64,000 nucleotides of DNA from Paenibacillus validus NBRC 15382 (GCF_004000985.1 NZ_BIMH01000011.1:62001-126000), one strand, 5' to 3'. Positions 51,299-59,875 are shown, counted from the stretch's first letter. Notes: generated by a model from the letters alone, not told the origin. Program-made: numbers and translations.

Positions 51299-51666
51299 TG
51301 TCGAATAATAATATGCTGTGGAACCTGTTGTGGGTGAGCGTAGGCGGGTTCGCGGGGGCCATAGCCCGATACGGGCTGAGCGGCGGAATTGCCAAGCGTT
51401 TTCCCCGCAGATATTTGCCCTACGGCACATTGACGGTCAACGCGATCGGCAGTTTTTTGCTTGGCTTTCTATGGGGACACGGAGCCTCCGAGACGACGAT
51501 GCTGCTGCTTGGGACGGGCTTCATGGGTGCGTTCACGACGTTCTCGACGTTCAAGCTTGAGGCCGAAGCGTTCTTTAGCGACGGGCGGCGGAACAATGCC
51601 TGGACTTATTTGGGCGTATCCTACACGCTTGGCATATTGCTCGCCGCTGTAGGATATGCGATTTGA
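51295..51666 (+). CDS. crcB: Fluoride channel subunit CrcB/FluC (second copy)
   Basis: The 123-residue product has the same four-helix plan as the upstream gene: GGFAGAIARYGLSGG, PYGTLTVNAIGSFLLGFL, GTGFMGAFTTFSTFKLEAEAF. The ATGA overlap with copy one shows coupled translation. In Gram-positive bacteria, paired copies often form a heterodimeric channel with fixed opposite topologies. Confidence 0.9.
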   Translation: MMSNNNMLWNLLWVSVGGFAGAIARYGLSGGIAKRFPRRYLPYGTLTVNAIGSFLLGFLWGHGASETTMLLLGTGFMGAFTTFSTFKLEAEAFFSDGRRNNAWTYLGVSYTLGILLAAVGYAI

Positions 51667-51704
51667 ATAAGCGATTTGAATAATCAAGGAGAGATACATA
51701 CACA

Positions 51705-53000
51705 ATGAAAGCCATCGTCAAACCGACGCCTCGATTGGAAGGCACGATTAACGCACTATCTTCAAAAAATTACACGACGCGTTATTTGCTGATCGGTGCG
51801 CTTGCGGACGGCACCAGCACGGTGCATTACCCGGCGCACAGCGAAGACAGCGACGCGATGCGCCGCTGCATCCGCGATTTGGGAGCCGTAATCGAAGAAG
51901 ACGAAGAGAAGATGGTCATCCGCGGTTTCGGCAAATCGCCCAAGCCTGTCAGCGAGCTGAACGTCGGCAATGCGGGCGCCGTGCTCCGGTTTCTCATGTC
52001 GGTCGCCGCTTTCCTGCCGGAAGTGACGTTCGTGAACGCATATCCGGATTCCCTGGGCAAGCGGCCGCACGACGATCTGATCGATTCGCTGCAGCAGATG
52101 GGCGTCGAGGTCGAGCATCGCGAGGGCAAGCTGCCGATCACCATTCGCGGCGGCAAGCCGCGCGGCGGACAAATCACTGTTTCGGGCAACATCAGCTCGC
52201 AATTTCTCAGCTCGCTGCTGTTCGTAACGCCGCTGCTCGAGGAAGACACGGAAATTACGGTGCTGCATGATTTGAAATCCAAAATCATCGTCGGGCAAAC
52301 CCTCGAGGTTATTGAGCAGGCGGGTATTCGGATCGAAGCCTCCGAAGATCTGATGCATTATAAAATTCCGGGCAAGCAGCAATACAAGCCGCAAAATTAT
52401 GTGGTCCAAGGCGATTATCCGGGTTCGGCGGCGATCTTGGCGGCCGCGGCGGTAACGCACTCTGACGTAACGGTGCTGCGACTCGCCGAACAGAGCAAGC
52501 AGGGCGAACGCGCCGTCATCGACGTGCTTCGCGCGATGGGCGTCGATTTGACGCACGAGAACGATACGGTGCATGTGCGCGGCAATCAGACGCTTAAGGC
52601 AGGCGAGTTCGACGGCGACCATTTTACCGATGCGGTGCTGGCGATGGTTGCGGCTGCCGTATTTGCCGACGGGACGTCCCGGTTTTATAATGTCGAGAAC
52701 CTGCGTTACAAAGAGTGCGACCGCATTACCGATTTCGTGAACGAGCTGCGCAAAGCGGGTGCAGATGTGGAAGAGCGGCAGAGCGAAATCATCGTCCATG
52801 GACGTCCACAGGGCGTCGCTGGCGGGGTGGAAATCAATGCGCACTACGACCACCGCGTCATTATGGCGTTGACGGTTGTCGGCTTGCGTTCAGAGCAAGG
52901 ACTCGTTATTAATGACGCTCATCATGTGGCTAAATCGTATCCGCAGTATTTCGAACATCTGCTGTCGCTTGGCGCGCAGATCGAATTGGTCCAGGCGTAA
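51705..53000 (+). CDS. aroA: EPSP synthase (3-phosphoshikimate 1-carboxyvinyltransferase), divergent
   Basis: The sixth enzyme of the shikimate pathway, joining shikimate 3-phosphate and PEP. The 431-residue product keeps the key residues in order: Lys21/Arg26 in SSKNYTTR, Arg95 in NAGAVLR, SSQFLSSLL, TDAVLAM, YKECDR, DHR and VAKSYP. It departs from usual enzymes at the PEP loop: NAGTxxRP is NAGAVLRF, so Thr97 and Pro101 (E. coli numbering) are Ala and Phe. Those positions affect glyphosate binding in studied enzymes. It is not beside other aro genes here. GGAGAGATACATACACA precedes ATG 51705. Confidence 0.88.
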   Translation: MKAIVKPTPRLEGTINALSSKNYTTRYLLIGALADGTSTVHYPAHSEDSDAMRRCIRDLGAVIEEDEEKMVIRGFGKSPKPVSELNVGNAGAVLRFLMSVAAFLPEVTFVNAYPDSLGKRPHDDLIDSLQQMGVEVEHREGKLPITIRGGKPRGGQITVSGNISSQFLSSLLFVTPLLEEDTEITVLHDLKSKIIVGQTLEVIEQAGIRIEASEDLMHYKIPGKQQYKPQNYVVQGDYPGSAAILAAAAVTHSDVTVLRLAEQSKQGERAVIDVLRAMGVDLTHENDTVHVRGNQTLKAGEFDGDHFTDAVLAMVAAAVFADGTSRFYNVENLRYKECDRITDFVNELRKAGADVEERQSEIIVHGRPQGVAGGVEINAHYDHRVIMALTVVGLRSEQGLVINDAHHVAKSYPQYFEHLLSLGAQIELVQA

Positions 53001-53095
53001 TCGTAGTCTATCGTATCGCATCCGTTTAGGAAAACGGAAAGCTTCCCCAGACAGCTAGACGCTCCAATCAGTATGCGACAAAGGCGGTGAGCATC

Positions 53096-53947
53096 ATGGC
53101 CGTATTATGGAAAGGCATTCAAGTCACGTTTGCATTCTTTTTGATTGCCGGTTTGTTGTTTGCCAGCGGCGTGTTCGCCGTCTTGTTATATGCGAAAGCG
53201 ACAGGGCATGACGCGTGGATCACTCCGGGTCTCCGGGCGCTTGCGGCGGCTCCAGGTCTGGAAGCCGCCGCAGCCGGAACCGCCGCGGACAGTGCGGCAG
53301 CGCAGCCGGAGCCGGCTGCTGCAGTGCCGCCGCAGCCGGTCAAGCCGGCAAGCGCAATGCTCGACGCTCCGATGGTTCGCCAGCTGCCGGAGCTGCCTTC
53401 AGGCTGCGAGGTGACCAGCTTGACGATGCTGTTGAAATTCCGCGGCCTCGAGAAGTCGAAGCTGGAGCTGGCCGCGGAGATGCCGCGCGACACAACGCCG
53501 ATTCGTTATAACAAGGACGGCACGATCGCCTACTGGGGCAACCCGAATACGGGGTTTGTCGGCGAGCCGACGGGCGCAGCCAAAGGTTTCGGCATTTACC
53601 ATACCGCTTTATTCGCGCAGTTGAAGGCTCATGTGCCTAGCGCAATCGATTTGACCCGTCAGCCTTTTGCCAAGTTGGAAGAGCAGTTGCAGCTGGGAAT
53701 ACCTTCCGTGGTTTGGACGACGATCGATTATCAGGTGCCTGAGAAATGGGTCGTTTGGGATACGCCGATCGGTCCGATCCAAACGACGTTTATGGAGCAC
53801 GCTGTACTCTTGGTCGGTTATGACGAGACGTATGTGTATGTGAACGATCCGCTTTCGGGCCGCAGCAAGCAGCCTATCGAGAAAGCGCAATTTATTGCCG
53901 TTTGGGAAGCGATGGGGCGCCAAGCGATCAGCTATACGAATGGCTGA
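53096..53947 (+). CDS. C39-like peptidase family membrane protein
   Basis: An N-terminal membrane anchor (VTFAFFLIAGLLFASGVFAVLLY) and an Ala/Pro-rich linker are followed by a papain-like C39_2 domain: LPSGCEVTSLTMLL (catalytic Cys), then GIPSVVWTTIDY and MEHAVLLVGYDETYVYVNDP (catalytic His). The active site would face outside. Substrate unknown. ATG 53096 is set by AAAGGCGG; GTG 53087 would lie on it. Confidence 0.85.
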   Translation: MAVLWKGIQVTFAFFLIAGLLFASGVFAVLLYAKATGHDAWITPGLRALAAAPGLEAAAAGTAADSAAAQPEPAAAVPPQPVKPASAMLDAPMVRQLPELPSGCEVTSLTMLLKFRGLEKSKLELAAEMPRDTTPIRYNKDGTIAYWGNPNTGFVGEPTGAAKGFGIYHTALFAQLKAHVPSAIDLTRQPFAKLEEQLQLGIPSVVWTTIDYQVPEKWVVWDTPIGPIQTTFMEHAVLLVGYDETYVYVNDPLSGRSKQPIEKAQFIAVWEAMGRQAISYTNG

Positions 53948-54009
53948 GCGACCCCGGGATCACAATAGCAAGTAGCTATCGCTTTGATCAAGCTTAGTAT
54001 AAGGAGCGG

Positions 54010-54447
54010 ATGAAAACCATGGCATTTGAAAATCCTTCGCGTGAACGTATTAAAGAACTGCTGAGCGAGGCGCAAAATATTGCCGTCGTCGGACTGTCCG
54101 ACAAGCCGGATCGGGTTTCCTACACAGTGTCGGAGGCGATGCAGAAGAAAGGGTATCGGATCATTCCGGTCAACCCGATGGTGAACGGCACCATTCTCGG
54201 GGAAACGTGCTATGCAACGCTGTCGGACATTCCCGATAAGGTGGACATCGTTAACGTGTTCCGGCGCAGCGACCAAGTCGTCCCGGTGGCGGAAGAGGCT
54301 GTAAGCATCGGATCGCGGGTATTGTGGCTGCAGCTTGGCGTTTACAATGAGGAAGCGGCGGAAATAGCGAAAGCTGGCGGTTTGGAAGTCATCATGGACC
54401 GCTGCATCAAAGTGGAAGATTCGATCCTGCTGCCCGGAGGAAAATAA
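54010..54447 (+). CDS. CoA-binding domain protein (YccU family)
   Basis: The 145-residue product is a stand-alone CoA-binding Rossmann domain: NIAVVGLSDKPDRVSYTVSEAMQKKGYRIIPVNP, CYATLSDIPDKVDIVNVFRRSD and GSRVLWLQLGVYNEEAAEIAKAGGLEVIMDRCIKVE. AAGGAG at 54001 is close to ATG 54010 and 12 bases from ATG 54019, so either could start. It sits just before thiE, one base apart. Confidence 0.87.
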   Translation: MKTMAFENPSRERIKELLSEAQNIAVVGLSDKPDRVSYTVSEAMQKKGYRIIPVNPMVNGTILGETCYATLSDIPDKVDIVNVFRRSDQVVPVAEEAVSIGSRVLWLQLGVYNEEAAEIAKAGGLEVIMDRCIKVEDSILLPGGK

Positions 54448-54448
54448 A

Positions 54449-55135
54449 GTGCAGACCAGATCCAAGTCCTTATCCGAGTTGCTGTCGCTTTATCTGGTGA
54501 CGGATTTGTCACCGGCCGGGGCAGGCAGTGCGCTCGCCACCGTACGAGCCGCGTTGGACGGCGGCGTGACGATCGTTCAGCTGCGCGAGAAGAACGCGCA
54601 GCTGCGTCAAACGTTGGAAGAGGGACGCGCGCTCCGGGCTTTGTGCCGGGAGTACGGCGTCCCTTTCCTTGTCAACGACCGCGCAGACCTTGCGCTTCTG
54701 CTTGAGGCCGACGGGGTGCACGTCGGCCAGGACGACCTGCCCGGCCTCGCCGCGCGCGAACTGCTCGGTCCAGCCGCCATCGTAGGCGTGTCGGCAGGCA
54801 CGATGGAAGAGGCGGAGTGGGCCGTTGCGCAGGGCGCCGACTATTTAGGCGTAGGTCCGGTATACGCTACGATGACCAAAGGCGATGCCGGCGAACCGAT
54901 CGGCACGTCGCTGATCTCGCAGATCCGGGCGCGTTGGCCGCAGCTGCCGCTTGTCGGCATCGGCGGCATCCAGAGCGGCAATGCTTCGGCCGTCGTAAGC
55001 GCAGGCGCGGACGGGGTGGCTGTCGTGTCCGCGATAACGAAACAAAGCGATCCGCAGAATGCGGCCCGCGAGTTGCGGAGAAACGTCGATGCCGCACGCA
55101 ACGCTCGCGGGGGAAACGGCGAGAAAAAACGATAA
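54449..55135 (+). CDS. thiE: Thiamine phosphate synthase
   Basis: It couples HMP-PP and HET-P to thiamine phosphate. The 228-residue TIM-barrel product has LYLVTDLS, GGVTIVQLREKN, FLVNDRADLALLLEADGVHVGQDDLP, GADYLGVGPVYATMTKGDAG and VGIGGI, with conserved phosphate-binding residues. GTG 54449 follows GGAGGAAAATAAA. No TPP riboswitch or other thi gene is seen nearby, so thiE is separated from its pathway. Confidence 0.92.
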   Translation: MQTRSKSLSELLSLYLVTDLSPAGAGSALATVRAALDGGVTIVQLREKNAQLRQTLEEGRALRALCREYGVPFLVNDRADLALLLEADGVHVGQDDLPGLAARELLGPAAIVGVSAGTMEEAEWAVAQGADYLGVGPVYATMTKGDAGEPIGTSLISQIRARWPQLPLVGIGGIQSGNASAVVSAGADGVAVVSAITKQSDPQNAARELRRNVDAARNARGGNGEKKR

Positions 55136-55151
55136 ATCCGAGTAATAAAAT

Positions 55152-55244
55152 AAATCCTCCTTGAAGACAATAAGAAAGGCTTTCGGATGAGAACGGCGAA
55201 GCGCCTATCTCTGGAAGACTTCCTAAACCGTCCAAGGAGGATTT
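55152..55244 (+). promoter_or_regulatory. Long-range inverted repeat covering a ribosome binding site
   Basis: AAATCCTCCTTG (55152-55163) is the perfect complement of CAAGGAGGATTT (55233-55244). The right arm contains the GGAGG site of the repeat protein gene at 55248. The 69-base loop contains smaller hairpins. In the RNA the site could be hidden, which suggests regulated translation. Confidence 0.6.
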
Positions 55245-55247
55245 CGC

Positions 55248-56039
55248 ATGTACAGCCAATTTCAAAACAATTTTCAAAATCAAGCAGGTGCTTCCGGAAT
55301 TGTGAATTCCCAGTACCGCGGCTACGAAACAAAGTATCAACCGGTCGGATTCGTTCAATCCCAATACAACTCGTCAATTAATCAGGGCGCGAATAACCAG
55401 TTCAACGCAGGTATGAACAACATGAACAATCAGCAGCAATTCGTGAACAATCAGCAGCAATTCGCATCTTCTTACTCGCAACAGCAAAGCCCGCAAGCTT
55501 ACCATACGGCAAGCTACCGCGGCAACCAACAAGGTCATGACGCCTACCTGCGTTCCGACTCCACGCAGCCCGCACAAAGCCAATATGGAATAGGCGCTGC
55601 GAGCGGCATCAACAACAGCGCGTACACATCGACATCGTTTGGCTCGAACGCCTTCCAAGCCAACCAACCGAACAACCAGTATCAAAGCGCTCAATCGTTC
55701 CACACGGCGGGCTACCGCGGCGATCAGCCGGGTCACGACGCGTACCTGCGTTCCGATTCTACCCAAACGGCTCAAAGCCAGTACGGTATCGGCGCAAGCT
55801 CCTACGCGAACAGCCCCTATACGTCTTCGTTTTCCACAGGCATAAACAGCAACCAGCAGCAAATGGGTACGGGCGCTTCTTATTCGCAATTCCAAAACCA
55901 AAGCCCGCAGTCTTACCATACGGCAAGCTACCGCGGCAACCAACAAGGTCATGACGCTTATCTGCGTTCCGATTCTACGCAACCCGCGCAAAGCCAATAC
56001 GGTATGGGCGCAAGCGGCATGAACAGATACCAGTTCTAA
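55248..56039 (+). CDS. Q/N/S-rich repeat protein with three 33-residue repeats
   Basis: The 263-residue product begins MYSQFQNNFQNQAGASG and contains SQYRGYETKYQPVGFVQSQY. It then has three near-identical units of 33 residues: (Y/F)HTA(S/G)YRG(N/D)Q(Q/P)GHDAYLRSDSTQ(P/T)AQSQYG(I/M)GA, at 55500-55598, 55698-55796 and 55914-56012. The remainder is low-complexity Gln/Asn/Ser with many Tyr, and has no Cys. It has no signal peptide. Such composition is seen in spore coat and exosporium-type structural proteins, which is an inference. ATG 55248 follows CAAGGAGGATTTCGC. A terminator follows at 56065. Confidence 0.8.
   Translation: MYSQFQNNFQNQAGASGIVNSQYRGYETKYQPVGFVQSQYNSSINQGANNQFNAGMNNMNNQQQFVNNQQQFASSYSQQQSPQAYHTASYRGNQQGHDAYLRSDSTQPAQSQYGIGAASGINNSAYTSTSFGSNAFQANQPNNQYQSAQSFHTAGYRGDQPGHDAYLRSDSTQTAQSQYGIGASSYANSPYTSSFSTGINSNQQQMGTGASYSQFQNQSPQSYHTASYRGNQQGHDAYLRSDSTQPAQSQYGMGASGMNRYQF
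55500..56012 (+). repeat. Three 99-bp in-frame direct repeats
   Basis: Units at 55500-55598, 55698-55796 and 55914-56012, spaced by about 100 bases of low-complexity sequence. First and third are closest at the DNA level (for example CATACGGCAAGCTACCGCGG in both); the second has diverged. Confidence 0.9.
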
Positions 56040-56064
56040 ATTGAACTGTTCTCGTAAGCGAATG

Positions 56065-56088
56065 GGCGGGCCGAAAGGCTCGCCTTTA
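56065..56088 (+). terminator. Terminator of the repeat protein gene
   Basis: GGCGGGCC-GAAA-GGCTCGCC followed by TTTA; short T-run. Confidence 0.65.
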
Positions 56089-56114
56089 TGCGCTTTTTCA
56101 AGGCAAATGGTTGT

Positions 56115-56143
56115 TTGACAAATACCGGGTTAGCGCTTACCAT
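56115..56143 (+). promoter_or_regulatory. Promoter with overlapping cre-like site ahead of the PTS operon
   Basis: A perfect TTGACA (56115-56120), 17 bases, and TACCAT (56138-56143). The interval 56128-56141 reads GGTTAGCGCTTACC, a near palindrome with the AGCGCT core of catabolite-responsive elements. CcpA binding there would block RNA polymerase. The ccpA gene is 5.5 kb downstream. Confidence 0.6.
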
Positions 56144-56193
56144 CAAATAGTGCGAGTCAAGTTACGGTAAATTGGAAGGGGGAGCGACACGTT

Positions 56194-58092
56194 TTGAACT
56201 GGATGGGAAATTTGCAGCAGCTCGGACGATCGTTGATGCTGCCGACCATCACATTGCCCGTTGCGGCCATTATGCTGCGTCTCGGATCGCTGCCTTGGGA
56301 TCAGATGTATATGCCCCGGATCGGTGAAATCTTCACTGCGTTCGGCACGATCATATTTACATATCTCCCTATGATATTTGCCGTCGGGGTGGCGCTCGGG
56401 TTGACCGAAAGCGCAGGCATCGCCGGGATGACCGCTCTGATCGGACATTATATGTTCGCGGAGACGCTGCAGCGTTATCTGGGTGAGACGTTTCAACTGG
56501 GCGTCCCCGGGGGGATATTGATCGGACTGATTGCAGCCGTGATTTATCACCGCGTCAAACATATTCAGCTGCCTGAGGCCATACAATTTTTCGGTGGACC
56601 TCGTTTGGTTCCGCTATTTATGGGACCGGCCGTCTTCGTGCTCGTCCTGCTTATGATTCAAATCGGGCCGCTCATGAATCTGGGGATGCAGAAGCTGACC
56701 GATATGCTGCTCAGTTGGGGCGGGTTCGGCACCTTTTTGTACGGAATCATCCATCGTTTATTAGTGCCTTCCGGTCTGCACCACGTGTTCAACAATTTTT
56801 TCTGGTTTCAATTGGGCGCTTACGGGAACAACGGACAGCCGGTATTCGGCGATTTGCCGAGGTTTTTCGCGGGCGATCCGACGGCAGGCATTTACATGGC
56901 AGGATTGTACCCGATTATGATGTTTGCGCTTCCGGCCATCGCCCTAGCCATCATTCAAGAAGCGCGCGAAGATTTGAAGCCGAAAATTCGGGCGACGTTT
57001 TTGACCGCCGCGTTCGCTTGCTTCTTAACGGGTGTGACGGAACCGATTGAATTTGCGTTTTTATTCGTAGCGCCCTACTTGTTCTTCATTCATGCCTTAT
57101 TGTCCGGTTTGTCCATGTGGATCGCCTATTCGCTTGGCATTCATCACGGCTTCTCTTACTCGGCCGGCGCGATCGATTTTCTGATCAATCTGCACCTGTC
57201 CACGAACGGGCTCCTGCTCATTCCGGTCGGGCTTGCTTACGGCGTCGTGTATTATGTGCTTTTCCGTTGGGCGATTCGCCGATTCCGCATCCCGACGCCC
57301 GGTCGCGAGGAAGGTTCGCAGCTGGAAGAATGGGCCGGCGACATCCCTTACCGTTCGCCGCTCATATTGGAGGCGCTCGGCGGGAAGAACAACATTAAAA
57401 ATCTGGAAGCGTGCATCACCCGCCTGCGCATAACGCTCGAGAACGATAAGCTGATGGATACGTCCGCGCTGCGGCACCTCGGTGCGGCGGGCGTCATCCG
57501 TCTTGGCGGCGGCAATGTGCAGGTCGTGTTCGGCACGTACTCCGAGCTTATTCGCGAAGAAATCAACAAGGTGCTGCGCAAGGATATTCGTCAGGTGCTG
57601 TTCAGCTCGCCGATGCAAGGACGTATGATCGCGCTCGAAGACGTTCCTGATAAAATTTTCGCCGGCAAAATCGTCGGTAACGGCGTCGCGTTCATCCCGG
57701 ATAAGGGCGAGCTCGTTGCCCCAATCGCCGGGCGCATCATTCACGTGTATCCGACGCTTCATGCGCTGGGCATCGAGACGGAGCAAGGACTGCAGGTGCT
57801 GCTGCATATCGGGATCGATACGGCGCAGCTGCAGGGCAAGTATTTCACTTGCTATGTGAAAGAAGGCGATCAGGTGGAAACGGGACAACTGCTTGTCCGG
57901 TTCAATCTGCAGAAGGTGAAGAAGGGCAGCAAATCGCTGGCTACGCCGATGCTGATCACGAATACGGATGCGGTCAAATCATGGAGCTTTGCACCATATA
58001 AAGCGGTGAAGAAAGGCCAGGCTTCGGTCATGTCGGTCGTTCTTAAAGATACCGCCACAACAGTCGTAAGGGGAGGGAACGTTTTTGGTTAG
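56194..58092 (+). CDS. PTS sugar transporter, fused IICBA (glucose/GlcNAc family)
   Basis: The 632-residue product carries an EIIC domain (about 1-380; ten or so membrane segments with LPVAAIMLRLG, GLHHVFNNFFWFQLG and TEPIEFAFLFVAPYLF), an EIIB domain (about 390-465) with phospho-Cys in LEACITRLRITL, and an EIIA domain (about 470-610) with phospho-His in LLHIGIDTAQL. It takes up and phosphorylates a glucose-type sugar or N-acetylglucosamine; which one is not certain. The TTG 56194 start has GGAAGGGGGAG ten bases upstream; ATG 56203 is an alternative. It overlaps the enzyme I gene by eight bases. Confidence 0.88.
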   Translation: MNWMGNLQQLGRSLMLPTITLPVAAIMLRLGSLPWDQMYMPRIGEIFTAFGTIIFTYLPMIFAVGVALGLTESAGIAGMTALIGHYMFAETLQRYLGETFQLGVPGGILIGLIAAVIYHRVKHIQLPEAIQFFGGPRLVPLFMGPAVFVLVLLMIQIGPLMNLGMQKLTDMLLSWGGFGTFLYGIIHRLLVPSGLHHVFNNFFWFQLGAYGNNGQPVFGDLPRFFAGDPTAGIYMAGLYPIMMFALPAIALAIIQEAREDLKPKIRATFLTAAFACFLTGVTEPIEFAFLFVAPYLFFIHALLSGLSMWIAYSLGIHHGFSYSAGAIDFLINLHLSTNGLLLIPVGLAYGVVYYVLFRWAIRRFRIPTPGREEGSQLEEWAGDIPYRSPLILEALGGKNNIKNLEACITRLRITLENDKLMDTSALRHLGAAGVIRLGGGNVQVVFGTYSELIREEINKVLRKDIRQVLFSSPMQGRMIALEDVPDKIFAGKIVGNGVAFIPDKGELVAPIAGRIIHVYPTLHALGIETEQGLQVLLHIGIDTAQLQGKYFTCYVKEGDQVETGQLLVRFNLQKVKKGSKSLATPMLITNTDAVKSWSFAPYKAVKKGQASVMSVVLKDTATTVVRGGNVFG

Positions 58093-59875
58093 GGGGATCG
58101 GAGCTTCATCCGGCATTGCGATGGGCAGGGCTTTCGTCATTCCGACCTGGGAATGGGACTTTCCCGACAAGTTGATTGATGTCGCCGACCTGGCGTACGA
58201 ATTCGAACGATTGTATGACGGCATCCGGCACTCCAAGGATGAGATCGAGCAAATCAAGCAAGAATTCGTCAGCGTGCTGGGTGAAGAGCAGACACAAATT
58301 TTCGACGCGCATTTGGCCATCCTGGAAGATCCGGTATTCATGAACGAGGTCCAGGGTATTATGCAGCGTCAATATAAAGCGGCGGAAGTGGCCGTGAAGG
58401 AAACGATCGAAAAATTCGTCAATATGTTCGATCTGCTGGACGACGGGTACATGAAGGAACGGGCGCTTGACATCAAGGATGTCGGCAACCGTCTCCTCAA
58501 GCACCTGCTCGGCGCGCTGGAAGAAACGCTGCCGCCGAAGGACGAACCTTACGTGCTCGTCGCGAAGGAGCTTATTCCGTCCCAAATGGTGCACCTCGAC
58601 GTCAACCAGACGCTCGGGCTGGTTACGATGATGGGCGGCAAAACATCGCATGTGGCCATCATGGCCCGGGCAATGGGCGTTCCTTATGTGCTGGGCGTGG
58701 AAGGGAAGCTGTCCACGCCGATCCAAACGGGCGATTATTTAATCATCGACGGCGACGAGGGCCTCGTATTCGTCAACCCTCCGGAGCAAGAGATCGAACG
58801 GTATCGGCAGCGGCGGGAAACGTGGAAAGCGCAGCAAGAGCTGCTGCTTCAATTAGCCGACATTCCGTCGCAAACGGAAGACGGCATGACCATGAACCTT
58901 GCCGCCAATATCAGCTCGATCAAGGAGCTGGAGCAAGCGATCGCCAAGGGCACTTCCGGCGTCGGGTTGTTCCGCACCGAATTTCTGTACATGAACCGCA
59001 CCAGCTTCCCGGAGGAGGAAGAGCAATTCGTCGTGTACGGCGAGGTGGCGGAGCGTCTGAACGGCAAACCGCTTGTCATTCGAACGCTTGACATCGGCGG
59101 TGATAAGCATCTGGATTATCTGGAGCTGCCGGAGGAGGAAAACCCTTCGCTCGGATACCGTGCGATCCGGATCATGCTGGATCGAACCGATCTGTTCAAA
59201 ACGCAGCTTCGCGCAATTTTGCGGGCCAGCCATTACGGCAACATCAAGATCATGTACCCGATGATCTCCTCGCTTGACGAGCTTCGCAGGGCGAACGACG
59301 TATTGAACGAGGTAAAAGCCGAGCTGGCGGAGGCGAACGTCGCTTTTCGTGCAGACGTGCCGGTCGGCATCATGATCGAGCTTCCGGCAGCGGTCATGAT
59401 TTCGGACTTGCTTGCCAAGGAAGTCGATTTTTTCAGCATCGGTACGAACGATTTGGTGCAATATGTGCTCGCGGTCGACCGGATGAACGAGCAGGTCGCG
59501 CATTTGTACGACCCGTTTCATCCGGCTGTGCTGAGGATGCTGAAAATAACGGTGGATAACGCCAAACGGTTCGGCACGCACATCAGCGTCTGCGGCGAGA
59601 TGGCGGGCGACGTGCGCGCGCTCCCGATCTGGATTGCCCTCGGCATAACCGAGCTGAGCATGTCGGTGTCGTCGATTCTGCATGTGAAGAACAGTCTGAT
59701 TCAAAGCCGTCAAAGCGAAGCCTCGACAATTTGGCAGGAGCTTGCGGCCTGTCCAAGCAGCACCGCCGTGCTGCAGGTGCTTGGACGTTATTGGGAGACG
59801 GGGATTGCCGCGGCGTCGAAAGGGCCGAAGCCGTCAGAGTCGGATAACTCGCGGCCCGCAAGCGGCTGCTTTTGA
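58085..59875 (+). CDS. ptsI: PTS enzyme I (PEP-protein phosphotransferase)
   Basis: It passes phosphate from PEP to HPr. The 596-residue product has the N-terminal phospho-His domain with GGKTSHVAIMARAMGVP, the VGLFRTEFLYM segment, and the C-terminal PEP-binding barrel with DIGGDKHL, FSIGTNDLVQYVLAVDR and VCGEMAGD (catalytic Cys). The TTG 58085 start lies within the end of the IICBA gene after GGGGAGGGAACG. The last 25 residues (KGPKPSESDNSRPASGCF) are an extra tail. A ptsH gene is not in the operon or the window. Confidence 0.9.
   Translation: MVRGIGASSGIAMGRAFVIPTWEWDFPDKLIDVADLAYEFERLYDGIRHSKDEIEQIKQEFVSVLGEEQTQIFDAHLAILEDPVFMNEVQGIMQRQYKAAEVAVKETIEKFVNMFDLLDDGYMKERALDIKDVGNRLLKHLLGALEETLPPKDEPYVLVAKELIPSQMVHLDVNQTLGLVTMMGGKTSHVAIMARAMGVPYVLGVEGKLSTPIQTGDYLIIDGDEGLVFVNPPEQEIERYRQRRETWKAQQELLLQLADIPSQTEDGMTMNLAANISSIKELEQAIAKGTSGVGLFRTEFLYMNRTSFPEEEEQFVVYGEVAERLNGKPLVIRTLDIGGDKHLDYLELPEEENPSLGYRAIRIMLDRTDLFKTQLRAILRASHYGNIKIMYPMISSLDELRRANDVLNEVKAELAEANVAFRADVPVGIMIELPAAVMISDLLAKEVDFFSIGTNDLVQYVLAVDRMNEQVAHLYDPFHPAVLRMLKITVDNAKRFGTHISVCGEMAGDVRALPIWIALGITELSMSVSSILHVKNSLIQSRQSEASTIWQELAACPSSTAVLQVLGRYWETGIAAASKGPKPSESDNSRPASGCF

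Noticed and set aside
55500-56012. Regularly spaced repeats considered as a CRISPR-like array
   Set aside because: The units are 99 bases, in frame and translated into a conserved peptide repeat; there are no short palindromic repeats with unique spacers and no cas genes.
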